64,000 nt of DNA from Halalkalibacter akibai JCM 9157 (GTDB taxonomy: Bacteria; Bacillota; Bacilli; Bacillales; Bacillaceae_D): the NCBI RefSeq assembly GCF_000513135.1, contig NZ_BAUV01000002.1, positions 186,001 to 250,000 on the forward strand, read 5' to 3'. A program made the translations under genes and the position numbers. A model generated the notes under the pieces. The model was not told where the DNA came from. It did not search any database and was given only the letters and a program-made list of their open reading frames with translations. Positions 35,859 to 44,013 of the stretch are shown piece after piece. The first letter of the stretch is position 1. Every line of letters starts with the position of its first letter.

Positions 35859-36964
35859 CGTTTCATCGTCTCCTTTATATATGGAACCCATTCATTGCGA
35901 TGGATTACTACTGGTTGTTTATGATTATCTGTTTTTTGCTTTTGATAGTCGTGTAGTTTAAACAGGTCCATTGAGGCTTTTCCTTTGCCAAGTACATGAC
36001 CATTCTTATTGCAAACTTCAATTACATCACCGGTTTGAAAGGTACCTTTAACTGAAGAAACGCCGACAGGTAATAAACTCTTACCCTTGTAAAGAAGTGC
36101 ATGTTCAGCTCCTTCGTCAATTGTAATTTGAGCTGAAATAGAAGAATGAAGAGCAATCCATTGTTTCGTAGTAGGCATAACAGATTCATGTTGAAACGGT
36201 CCAATATATGTACCGTCTCCTTTACCTTTTAAAATATCAATAAACGTTTCTGGCTGATCACCTTTTCCGATAAAAACATTGACCCCTAGTGTAAGGGCCG
36301 TTTGAGCTGCACTGACTTTTGATTTCATCCCTCCTGTTCCAACTTTCGAATTAGAATCTCCTGCTAAGGCAAGAAGTTCCTCTGTTAGATAAGGTAGATA
36401 GTGAATTTTCTTGGCGTTAGGATTTTTCTGAGGATTATCATCGTATAGTCCATTAACATCTGTCATAATACACAATGTATTTGCATGAATTAAACCACTA
36501 ACTAGTGCTGAAAGCATATCATTATCCCCAAATGTTAATTCTTCAATCGAAGTTGAATCATTCTCATTGATAATTGGGATTGCACCTCTTTTTAGTAATT
36601 CGGTCAATGTAGAATAAGCATTGCCATAGCGAACCTCGTCGGAGAAGTCCTGTCTAGTTAACAGAAGTTGAGCTGGAATTAGTTTGAAAACAGCAAATTG
36701 TTCAATGTAAGCTTGCATTAGCATAGCCTGACCAACAGCAGCAGCAGCTTGTTTACCAGCAATGGTTATCGGACGGCTAGGGTAACCAATGGCCTTAAAG
36801 CCAGCCGCAACTGCCCCTGAAGAAATGACGATTATTTCATGTCCTGCTTGTTTAAGATGCGCAATCGCTTCAACGAATCGAGTGACTTTCTCTATACTCA
36901 AAGCTCCTTGATTGGTCGTCAATGAACTGCTGCCTATTTTTATTACAAGTCGCTGTCGACTCAT
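35855..36964 (-). CDS. proB: Glutamate 5-kinase
   Basis: 369 residues. Amino-acid-kinase domain: [69 protein letters not shown]-terminal PUA domain (about residues 285-369, [23 protein letters not shown]). It makes gamma-glutamyl phosphate, the first and feedback-controlled step of proline synthesis, important for osmotic stress in bacilli. It is preceded by a proline-specific T-box leader. Confidence 0.95.
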   Translation of the reverse strand: MSRQRLVIKIGSSSLTTNQGALSIEKVTRFVEAIAHLKQAGHEIIVISSGAVAAGFKAIGYPSRPITIAGKQAAAAVGQAMLMQAYIEQFAVFKLIPAQLLLTRQDFSDEVRYGNAYSTLTELLKRGAIPIINENDSTSIEELTFGDNDMLSALVSGLIHANTLCIMTDVNGLYDDNPQKNPNAKKIHYLPYLTEELLALAGDSNSKVGTGGMKSKVSAAQTALTLGVNVFIGKGDQPETFIDILKGKGDGTYIGPFQHESVMPTTKQWIALHSSISAQITIDEGAEHALLYKGKSLLPVGVSSVKGTFQTGDVIEVCNKNGHVLGKGKASMDLFKLHDYQKQKTDNHKQPVVIHRNEWVPYIKETMKR

Positions 36965-37024
36965 GTTTTTCGCTCCTTTATTTAATGTTCTATTTATTTT
37001 TTACGGAATATTAGTGAAGAAAAT

Positions 37025-37260
37025 AAAAAAACTCTTCCATCCTTCATATAAGGACGGAAGAGTTATATCCGCGGTACCACCTTAGTTAGCAATCATTGCT
37101 CCCTTTAACCCGTAACGTGGGGGACGGTTAACTATTCGTTAACTAGCTCCAGGGTAGGTTCAACAATTTAGGGGTGGTGACCTTTACAGCCTGTGAGGTC
37201 ACTCTCTGTGCACATAAAATTTGTTTACTAATCCCTTTCAAAGCCATTTACGTATTGTTT
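37025..37260 (-). ncRNA. T-box riboswitch, proline-specific (CCU specifier), upstream of proB
   Basis: On the minus strand the T-box core AAGGTGGTACCGCGG ends at about 37069. It is followed by an aaaactcttcc... terminator stem (37030-37064) and T-run (37022-37030). Upstream, the specifier loop carries GAA-CCT-A, with CCT at 37156-37158, a proline codon. Uncharged tRNA-Pro would stabilise the antiterminator and switch on proBA. The identity fits the downstream genes. B. subtilis proBA has the same kind of control. Confidence 0.92.
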
Positions 37261-37265
37261 TTACT

Positions 37266-37294
37266 ATTATATGAGTGAGAAGGTAGAGAGTCAA
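37266..37294 (-). promoter_or_regulatory. SigA promoter of the proBA T-box transcript
   Basis: Minus strand TTGACT (37289-37294), 17-base spacer, TATAAT (37266-37271). Near-consensus. Confidence 0.8.
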
Positions 37295-37374
37295 CTATGA
37301 ATTATCAGAAAACTAGTTGTTCAGTCATATTTCTTGTATGATTACTTTAGAATTAAAAAGGAGAGAGACTTTTA

Positions 37375-38151
37375 ATGAAGAAAACGATTTGGATTACGGG
37401 AGCTTCAAGTGGCTTAGGGTGGGACTTAGCGCTAGAATCTGCTAGAAGAGGCTATCGAGTTATTTTGTTAGCGAGAAATACTAAGAAACTAAATGATTTA
37501 AAAGAAGAGATAGAACAATCAGGTGGAGAAGCATCTGTTTACTTTTTAGATATGAGTGATCTGAAAGAGATTGATTTAACGGTAAAGCGTATCATCTCTG
37601 AGCAAGGTTCAGTTGATGCTCTCATTAATAATGCTGGGTTCGGAGTTTTCGAGAAAGTAATAAACACTAAGACTTCTATAGTAGAAGAAATGTTTACTGT
37701 AAATGTAGTCGGTTTAATCGCCTTAACTAAGGCTGTCCTTCCTAACATGCAAGAAAATAACAATGGACATATTATCAATATTGCATCTCAAGCTGGGAAA
37801 TTATCAACTCCAAAATCTAGTGTCTATGCAGCAACAAAGCATGCCGTTCTCGGTTTTACAAATGGCTTGAGACTAGAATTGCATGATGAGAATATACATG
37901 TAAGTTCAGTTAATCCAGGTCCTATTCTGACTCCTTTCTTTGAAAGAGCTGATCGAGGAGGTGGATATGTGAAAAGTGTAGGAAAATGGATGTTGGATTC
38001 AAAAAAGGTAGCAATAGCCACAATTCAACTCATCGATAAACCGAAAAGAGAGCTAAATATGCCAGGTTGGATGAATCTAGGATCGACGCTGTATCAGCTA
38101 ATGCCAAGTGTTATAGAACGTATCGCAAGGAAAAAGTTAAGTCAAAAGTAA
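37375..38151 (+). CDS. Short-chain dehydrogenase/reductase (YqjQ-like)
   Basis: 258 residues, classical SDR. TGASSGLGWDLA cofactor loop, NNAGFG, catalytic Ser (NIASQAGKLS), SSVYAATKHAV (YxxxK), and SVNPGPILTPFF. The residue after the first strand (RNTKK) favours NADPH. The C-terminal tail (STLYQLMPSVIERIARKKLSQK) resembles DltE/YqjQ-type members. The substrate is unknown. SD ggagagag is upstream of ATG 37375. It is divergent from proBA and is followed by a small Cys-rich gene after 12 bases. Confidence 0.9.
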   Translation: MKKTIWITGASSGLGWDLALESARRGYRVILLARNTKKLNDLKEEIEQSGGEASVYFLDMSDLKEIDLTVKRIISEQGSVDALINNAGFGVFEKVINTKTSIVEEMFTVNVVGLIALTKAVLPNMQENNNGHIINIASQAGKLSTPKSSVYAATKHAVLGFTNGLRLELHDENIHVSSVNPGPILTPFFERADRGGGYVKSVGKWMLDSKKVAIATIQLIDKPKRELNMPGWMNLGSTLYQLMPSVIERIARKKLSQK

Positions 38152-38163
38152 AAGGAGAGTTAG

Positions 38164-38355
38164 ATGCAAAATCGTTATCATTGCTGTGCGACATGCCGTC
38201 ATTTTTCTGCAACAAAAGAGAGTGGGGGAATGAAGTATTCCTGTATACGGCTTGGTTTTGAAACTAAGACTACTTATACGTTTGATTGTTGGGATCCCAA
38301 AGATAACGTTAAAAAATTAATACAGAAAGAGGGTTATTCCTCGTCCTCATCTTGA
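38164..38355 (+). CDS. Small Cys-rich (zinc-ribbon-like) protein, 63 aa
   Basis: SD aaaggag lies before ATG 38164. The sequence has four or five Cys in a metal-binding pattern: HCCATCRHF, then YSCIRLG and FDCWDPKDNVKKLIQ. This resembles small metal-site proteins found in bacilli, but I do not recognise a named family. The Ser-only C-terminus (YSSSSS) is probably disordered. It is likely co-transcribed with the SDR gene. Confidence 0.72.
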   Translation: MQNRYHCCATCRHFSATKESGGMKYSCIRLGFETKTTYTFDCWDPKDNVKKLIQKEGYSSSSS

Positions 38356-38441
38356 CCAAGGGATAAAGGTACAGAATAAATATCTTAAATCTTTCTCTTT
38401 TTCTCAATTTTATAGCTGTTAGGCCAAATATCATAAACCGT

Positions 38442-38470
38442 TTGACCAAGGAGAAAAGTTTGCTTACAAT
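38442..38470 (+). promoter_or_regulatory. SigA promoter of the EamA transporter leader
   Basis: TTGACC (38442-38447), 17-base spacer, TACAAT (38465-38470). The transcript would have a leader of about 120 bases. Confidence 0.7.
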
Positions 38471-38476
38471 AAAACT

Positions 38477-38573
38477 AACAATCTTATATATCTAAAACCC
38501 TGTTAAATAGGGAGTGGACTTTTCTAGGATAGTTTCTATTTTCACCACACGTCATTGATAACGTGTGGTTTTT
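38477..38573 (+). promoter_or_regulatory. Structured leader with intrinsic terminator before the EamA gene (candidate attenuator)
   Basis: Between promoter and gene lies ccctgttaaataggg (a small hairpin, ~38501-38515) and an intrinsic terminator: ACCACACGT (38544-38552) pairs with ACGTGTGGT (38561-38569), then TTTTT. The terminator is only 24 bases before the start codon and after the promoter, so expression needs read-through. No known riboswitch class could be assigned by eye. Confidence 0.55.
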
Positions 38574-38596
38574 GCTGTGAGAAAGGAAGTATGTGA

Positions 38597-39499
38597 ATGA
38601 AAACAAAAACTTGGCATTATGCTGCACTTGTATTTTTAGGTGGTTGTTGTTTCGGTATTCTTTCAACATTTGTTAAACTTGCATATAGTGCGGGCTTTGC
38701 CACTGCTGAGGTGACAGGTGGGCAGTTTCTGCTTGGAACATTTGTCATTGGAGTTTTAGCTTTATTTTCAAAAAAAGGTAAATTGTCTATGCTGGTATGT
38801 TTTAAATTAGTAATCGCCGGTATACCAATGGGATTAACGGGGATTTTTTATTATCTTTCTTTGCAAACACTTGAAGCCTCTTTAGCGATTATCTTTTTAT
38901 TTCAATTTATTTGGATTGGGGCAGTTCTTGAGTGGCTGCTTGAAAAGAAAAAGCCTACAAAGATTAAACTTGCATCTATAGGGATTTTACTTAGTGGGTC
39001 TATTCTAGCGTCGGGAGTTTTCTTTATGGAATCGAGTTTTTTTTCTTTAAAGGGGGTATTGTGGGCTAGCTTAGCCGCAGGCATGTTTGCCTTATTTATT
39101 TATGTAAGTGGAACTGTGGGGAGAAGTGTGCCGTCCATTCAAAAGAGTTTCCTTCTGTCATTAGGGGGACTTATAATTGTCCTCATTTGGATGCAACCCA
39201 ATTTTCAACTACCCATGTCTTCTTTAATTGAGTTATCTTATTATGCTTTAATTCTTGGAGTATTTGGTGTTGCCCTGCCTCCATTATTATTTTCGATTGG
39301 AATGCCACAAATAGGTGCTGGGTTAGGTACGATTTTATCTGCATCAGAATTACCAGTGGCAGTTATTCTCTCAGCTTTGGTTTTAAGAGAGTCAGTCAGT
39401 TGGGTCCAGTGGCTAGGTGTTACAATTATATTAGCCGGAATCGCTGTTGGAAACACTAAAAGTCGTGATATAGCAATGAATTTGGAAAAATCAACTTAG
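38597..39499 (+). CDS. EamA/DMT family transporter
   Basis: 300 residues with ten hydrophobic helices in two five-helix halves, as in EamA (RhaT/YdcZ-like) drug/metabolite transporters. The internal repeats are visible: GCCFGILSTFVKLAYSAGF with FYYLSLQTLEASLAIIFLFQFIW in half 1, and GVLWASLAAGMFALFIY with GLGTILSASELPVAVILSALVLRE in half 2. It exports or imports a small metabolite; none can be named. It is preceded by a leader with an internal terminator, suggesting ligand or translation control. Confidence 0.87.
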   Translation: MKTKTWHYAALVFLGGCCFGILSTFVKLAYSAGFATAEVTGGQFLLGTFVIGVLALFSKKGKLSMLVCFKLVIAGIPMGLTGIFYYLSLQTLEASLAIIFLFQFIWIGAVLEWLLEKKKPTKIKLASIGILLSGSILASGVFFMESSFFSLKGVLWASLAAGMFALFIYVSGTVGRSVPSIQKSFLLSLGGLIIVLIWMQPNFQLPMSSLIELSYYALILGVFGVALPPLLFSIGMPQIGAGLGTILSASELPVAVILSALVLRESVSWVQWLGVTIILAGIAVGNTKSRDIAMNLEKST

Positions 39500-39509
39500 A
39501 AAATAAGAA

Positions 39510-39544
39510 GGCAGGAGCTACTCTAGTTCTCCTGCCCATTTTTT
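39510..39544. terminator. Terminator between EamA and PPK2
   Basis: ggcaggag (39510-39517) pairs with ctcctgcc (39529-39536), then a T-run. It overlaps the 3' end of the convergent PPK2 gene and can serve both. Confidence 0.8.
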
Positions 39545-40246
39545 AAACTCTGTTATCAATATGTCTAGAACAGAAATACGAGCTGATTTCTTATTATTAC
39601 TATCTATTACATACCATTTGGAGCTCTCATAATTTGTTTTATTAAACATTTCCCTAATGGCTTCCTCATATTGCTCCCACTTTTCTCTGTTTCTCCAGTC
39701 TTCTTCAGTCAATTTCCAGCTTTTAAATCGGTCCTTCTCTCGTTCTTTAAACCGAAGGAGCTGTTCTTCTTTTGTAATCTGTAACCAAAATTTTACGATT
39801 ATATGTCCAGATTCTGTAAGCATTTTCTCGGTTGAGACAATTTCATCGTAGGCTCTTTGCCACTCTTTGTTAGTTGCAAATCCCTCAACTCTTTCTACTA
39901 AAACCCTTCCATACCAGGAGCGATCAAAGATACTAATCTGGCCTTTTTGCGGGAGGTTTTTCCAAAATCGTCTTAAATAGTGATATTTTAGTTCGTGCTC
40001 ATCTGGTGCTGAAATTCCATAAACGTTGTAGCCTCGTGGGTCTAATTTTTCGGTAATACGTTTAATGGCTCCACCTTTACCTGCCGCATCCCAACCTTCA
40101 AAGATTAGAATAACTGGAATTTCTAATTCATATAATCGTCTTTGTAAAAGAATTAATTCTAACTGCTTCTTTTTTAATTGTTGTTTATATTGTTTCTTTG
40201 AAGAAAAAATGTAGGATTCTTGGCTTGCTGGTTCCGTAAGAATCAC
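39518..40246 (-). CDS. ppk2: Polyphosphate kinase 2 family protein
   Basis: 242 residues, single PPK2 domain. Walker A FEGWDAAGKGGAIKRI, Walker B ISIFDRSWYGRVLVERVEG, lid with RFKEREKDRFKSWKLTEEDW. PPK2 enzymes move phosphate between polyphosphate and nucleotides (AMP, ADP or GDP). The subclass (I, II or III) cannot be told by eye, though the DPRGYNVYGISAPDEHE block suggests a nucleoside mono- or diphosphate acceptor. Start GTG 40246 overlaps a purine-rich SD and is less certain. Confidence 0.9.
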   Translation of the reverse strand: MILTEPASQESYIFSSKKQYKQQLKKKQLELILLQRRLYELEIPVILIFEGWDAAGKGGAIKRITEKLDPRGYNVYGISAPDEHELKYHYLRRFWKNLPQKGQISIFDRSWYGRVLVERVEGFATNKEWQRAYDEIVSTEKMLTESGHIIVKFWLQITKEEQLLRFKEREKDRFKSWKLTEEDWRNREKWEQYEEAIREMFNKTNYESSKWYVIDSNNKKSARISVLDILITEFKKWAGELE

Positions 40247-40481
40247 CTCTGATCTTTAAATTTATGTGTTTCGATTATTCGTTTATTTATAAGTATGAAT
40301 TTACCAGAAAAATAATCAGAAAGAAAATAACCATCACATCTGCCTACAAGTTGAATAGAATAGTTTATGGATAGAGAGCCTAGCACGGGGCGAGAAAGAG
40401 AGTTAACAGAAAAGGAGTTGAGGTGAGCAGCTAAATCACAAAACTCCAACAGAAAACTTCCCAAAAGGGGCTGATGAATAC

Positions 40482-42329
40482 ATGTGTGGTATTACAGGGT
40501 GGATTGATTGGCGTCAAGACTTACGAAAAGAAGAGAAACAAGTGAAACAAATGGCTGAAACTTTAAATCGTCGTGGTCCTGATGATATGAACGTTTGGAC
40601 AACAACTCATGCTGCTTTCGGTCATGCGCGTTTAGTCGTCGTTGATCCGGAGAATGGTGTTCAACCAATGAGTCGTACTTATAAAAATAAAACGTATACG
40701 ATCGTATATAACGGTGAGTTATATAACACCGAGGAGATTCGGAAAGAACTTCTTGCGAGTGGTCATGATTTCAAAGGTCATTCAGATACAGAAGTTTTAC
40801 TAAAATCCTATATACAATGGGGTTATCAATGTCTAGAAAAATTAAATGGAATCTTTGCTTTCTCCATTTGGAACGACAAAGATGAGAGTTTGTTTATGGC
40901 TCGTGACCGATTAGGTGTAAAACCTTTGTTTTATACGGTGCGCAACGGGTGTTTATTATTCGCTTCTGAACTCAAAGCGTTGCTAGCTCATCGTGATATT
41001 GAACCTATTGTTCGAACAGAGGGGTTAGCAGAAATTATGGGGCTTGCTCCATCGCGTACACCTGGGCATGGCGTTTACGATGATATTCATGAATTAAGAC
41101 CAGCCCATATGCTAATTTATGACCGGAACGGAGCAAAAATTAGCCGTTATTGGACATTAAAGAGCAAAAAACATGAACATAATGTTGAAGAAACAGCTGA
41201 GCACGTTCGATTTTTACTTGGAGATGCTGTTGAACGTCAGTTATTTGCAGATGTACCAGTTGGCATGTTTCTTTCAGGTGGGGTTGACTCTAGTGCATTA
41301 ACTGCATTTGCAGCTCAAGTGGCATCAAAACAAGGTAATGGCCCAATTAAAAGTTATTCGATTGATTATGACGAAAACGATAAGTACTTTAAGGCAAATG
41401 ATTTTCAACCGAACGCGGATGCTCCTTGGATTAAGGTCGTTTCAGATGCACTCGGCACAGAGCATCACAATAAAGTAATATCAATTGATGAATTAGCTAA
41501 CCGTTTAAAAGAAGCAGTTGATGTTCGTGATTTACCTGGTATGGCTGATATTGATTCATCTTTACTTTGGTTCTGTCATGAAATTAAAAAAGATGTAACG
41601 GTTGGATTATCTGGAGAATGTGCGGATGAGATATTTGGAGGCTATCCTTGGTTTCATAAACCGGAAATTATGAATATTGATGGCTTTCCTTGGATGCGTT
41701 CGATTGGTGAACGTGAAAATCTACTTAATGACAAATGGAAAAAGAAGTTGCAATTAAAACAATATGTTTATGATCGCTACAAAGAAACAATTGCTGAAAC
41801 ACCAAGTTATGATGGAGATACTCCCGAGGAAGCAAGAAGAAGAGAAATTTCTTATTTGAACATAATTTGGTTTATGACCAATTTATTGGATCGTAAAGAC
41901 AGAATGAGTATGGGAGCTAGTTTGGAGGTAAGGGTTCCTTTCTCTGACCACCGTCTTGTTGAGTATGTCTGGAACATTCCGTGGGAAATGAAACAGTTAG
42001 AAGGACGTGAAAAAGGAATACTACGAAAAGCTCTTGAAGGTTTGTTACCGCATGATATTCTTTATCGTAAGAAAAGTCCGTATCCTAAGACTCATCACCC
42101 TGCTTATACAGGGGCAGTACAAAAGGGAATGCAGGATATTCTTGCAAAAAAAGATGCGCCAATTTTCGAGTTTATTAATAAAGATTCATTAAAAGAAATT
42201 GCAGATTCAGGAGGATTTCCTACTGGGCAACCTTACTTTGGTCAACTAATGGCAGGACCACAACTTCTAGCTCACTTTATACAAATGGATTATTGGTTAA
42301 CGAAATATAATGTAAAAATAAAAGAATAG
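40482..42329 (+). CDS. asnO: Asparagine synthase, glutamine-hydrolysing
   Basis: 615 residues. N-terminal class II glutaminase with catalytic Cys2 (MCGITGWIDW), NRRGPDD and YNGELYN; C-terminal synthetase with PP-loop LSGGVDSSALTA, YSIDYDEND, LSGECADEIFGGYPWF. Length and blocks match AsnO (YisO, 614) of B. subtilis, which is needed for sporulation, rather than AsnB. It transfers ammonia from glutamine to aspartyl-AMP. The ATG directly follows a ggggctg-containing leader; no strong SD is evident. Terminator downstream. Confidence 0.95.
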   Translation: MCGITGWIDWRQDLRKEEKQVKQMAETLNRRGPDDMNVWTTTHAAFGHARLVVVDPENGVQPMSRTYKNKTYTIVYNGELYNTEEIRKELLASGHDFKGHSDTEVLLKSYIQWGYQCLEKLNGIFAFSIWNDKDESLFMARDRLGVKPLFYTVRNGCLLFASELKALLAHRDIEPIVRTEGLAEIMGLAPSRTPGHGVYDDIHELRPAHMLIYDRNGAKISRYWTLKSKKHEHNVEETAEHVRFLLGDAVERQLFADVPVGMFLSGGVDSSALTAFAAQVASKQGNGPIKSYSIDYDENDKYFKANDFQPNADAPWIKVVSDALGTEHHNKVISIDELANRLKEAVDVRDLPGMADIDSSLLWFCHEIKKDVTVGLSGECADEIFGGYPWFHKPEIMNIDGFPWMRSIGERENLLNDKWKKKLQLKQYVYDRYKETIAETPSYDGDTPEEARRREISYLNIIWFMTNLLDRKDRMSMGASLEVRVPFSDHRLVEYVWNIPWEMKQLEGREKGILRKALEGLLPHDILYRKKSPYPKTHHPAYTGAVQKGMQDILAKKDAPIFEFINKDSLKEIADSGGFPTGQPYFGQLMAGPQLLAHFIQMDYWLTKYNVKIKE

Positions 42330-42338
42330 GGAACGACT

Positions 42339-42373
42339 AGAGCCGACTTTATTAAAGAGTCGGTTCTTTATTT
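42339..42373 (+). terminator. Terminator of asnO
   Basis: AGAGCCGACT (42339-42348) pairs with AGTCGGTTCT (42358-42367), one G.U, then TTATTTT. Confidence 0.85.
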
Positions 42374-42438
42374 TGGGATAAAAAAAGAAATAAAGTGGGT
42401 AAGATAAAAACAACTAATTAATAGGGGGAATATTTAAG

Positions 42439-43443
42439 ATGGCAACAAAGCCTGCGTTATCTGCCTCGGAGCTCGGTACACTTTGGATGACCTATCAACA
42501 AAAAACAATGGTAGCACGGATGCTTGATTACTTTATTGAGAAATCAGACGATGATAAAGCAAAAGAAATAATGGGTAATTTACAAAATGACATACAGCTG
42601 TTTATAGACAAACTAATAACATTATTTGAAGAGGAAAAAGCAGTCATCCCAGTGGGATATACAAAGTCAGATGTTCATGTTAACGCACCAAAATTATATG
42701 ATCAAGATTTTGATATTCACTTTGTCAGAGTTATGAAAGCTATTAGCATGGGAATGCATTCTCTCCATCTTTGTATGGGGTATCGACCTGATATTATGCA
42801 GTTGTATCTAGACCTTACAGCAATGACACAAAAATATTATATTCAAGCCACAACATTCTTGCTTGAGCGTGGAACTTTAATTAAACCACCTCATATTACG
42901 ATGCCAAATGAAGTAGAATTTGCAACAAATCAAGATTATTTAAGAGGAATTAAAATAATGGGGGATAAGCGTCCTTTAAATAGTGTTGAGGTCGCTCATT
43001 TATATCACGCAATTGAAAATAACATTGTTGGAGCTAATCTTATTATGGGCTTTGCACAAGTGAGTCAAAATAATGATATCGAGAAGTATTTTAATCGTGG
43101 GAAAGATTTAGCGAAAAATTTAGTTAAAAGTTTCACGAAGATTTTAGCAGAGGATGAAATTCCGGTACCAGCTGCTGAAGGCGGAACAATAACAGATTCA
43201 ACTACGCCTCCTTTTTCCGATAAAATCATGATGTATTGCACAAGTCTGCTGTGTAGCTTTTCACTCGGTAGTAATGCGTTTGGAACTTCCTTTAGTTTAC
43301 GCAATGACATCCCCCCATCTGTTTTTCTAGCATTAAAGGATGTTTTTGATTACGCAACAGATGGAGCTAAGTTAATGGTTAAGCACGGCTGGTTGGAAGA
43401 GCCTCCACAAATGATAGACCGTAAAAAAATGATTTCTAAATAA
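42439..43443 (+). CDS. DUF3231 family protein
   Basis: 334 residues, built from two similar helical halves of about 165 residues: LSASELGTLWMTYQQKTMVARMLDYFIEKS in the first, and LNSVEVAHLYHAIENNIVGANLIMGFAQVS in the second, each followed by a ferritin-like helical bundle. This is the DUF3231 family, often two copies per protein and found in spore-formers. Its function is unknown. SD agggggaa lies before ATG 42439. No clear partner adjacent. Confidence 0.85.
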   Translation: MATKPALSASELGTLWMTYQQKTMVARMLDYFIEKSDDDKAKEIMGNLQNDIQLFIDKLITLFEEEKAVIPVGYTKSDVHVNAPKLYDQDFDIHFVRVMKAISMGMHSLHLCMGYRPDIMQLYLDLTAMTQKYYIQATTFLLERGTLIKPPHITMPNEVEFATNQDYLRGIKIMGDKRPLNSVEVAHLYHAIENNIVGANLIMGFAQVSQNNDIEKYFNRGKDLAKNLVKSFTKILAEDEIPVPAAEGGTITDSTTPPFSDKIMMYCTSLLCSFSLGSNAFGTSFSLRNDIPPSVFLALKDVFDYATDGAKLMVKHGWLEEPPQMIDRKKMISK

Positions 43444-44013
43444 TATAGTCATTCTGACTTGAAATATGTGTTTAAACTTTTGGTGAAGTGGAGATGAAGT
43501 CACTCCACTCCAATGGCCTTCTCAGATAAACGAGGGACTCAAAAGAGGAAATTATCCCTTTTTTGGTCCCTTTTAAGCATGTTTTAGCTTCATTTAAGCT
43601 AATATAGCTCAAAAAAAGCTTTAACTCTATATAGAACATTATGCCGTACCGCCAACCTCGCACCTCCCCTCACACCTCTTCTTTTTTAATATTTAATAAA
43701 CCAATTTAATTCCTTCTTTTACTTGTTGTAAAAGCTTAGAATCCTCTTTATGTGTTTTGTCTTGATTAGAATGTTTGATGCAAAAAATAAGGATACTTGC
43801 AACAAAAAAGCAAAAACTAGTTAAAGCAAATGAACCAGTAAATCCCAAGGCATAATCATAGCAATCACAAAGTTTTCTTCTTTGAAAATAGACGGATCAT
43901 TCCAATGCCTGTCAATTGTTTTTTAATAAACATTTTTGAGAAAAGTATCGAATTTTGTAGAATATCAACTATAATGGTTGTATAAGTCTGACCAGTTAAT
44001 AAAGGAGACTCAT
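43444..44013. other. Long intergenic region, with a possible broken small membrane gene
   Basis: 570 bases without a confident gene. It contains a hairpin-rich stretch at 43530-43640 with repeated agct motifs, a pyrimidine-rich stretch (43655-43690) and, on the minus strand, a broken small membrane protein candidate at 43693-43900 listed separately. Confidence 0.5.
43693..43900 (-). pseudogene. Possible small membrane protein, frame-broken
   Basis: ATG 43900 opens MIRLFSKKK and then hits a stop. If one A is removed from the AAAA run, the frame joins LCDCYDYALGFTGSFALTSF, CFFVASILIFCIKHSNQ and DKTHKEDSKLLQQVKEGIKLVY, a plausible 68-residue single-pass protein with a charged tail. No good SD is present. 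It could be chance; unlike the other broken genes this needs a base removed. Confidence 0.25.

Noticed and set aside
43472-43663. Minus-strand open frame of 63 codons in the long gap
   Set aside because: No SD, odd composition and no recognisable pattern; overlaps hairpin-rich sequence.
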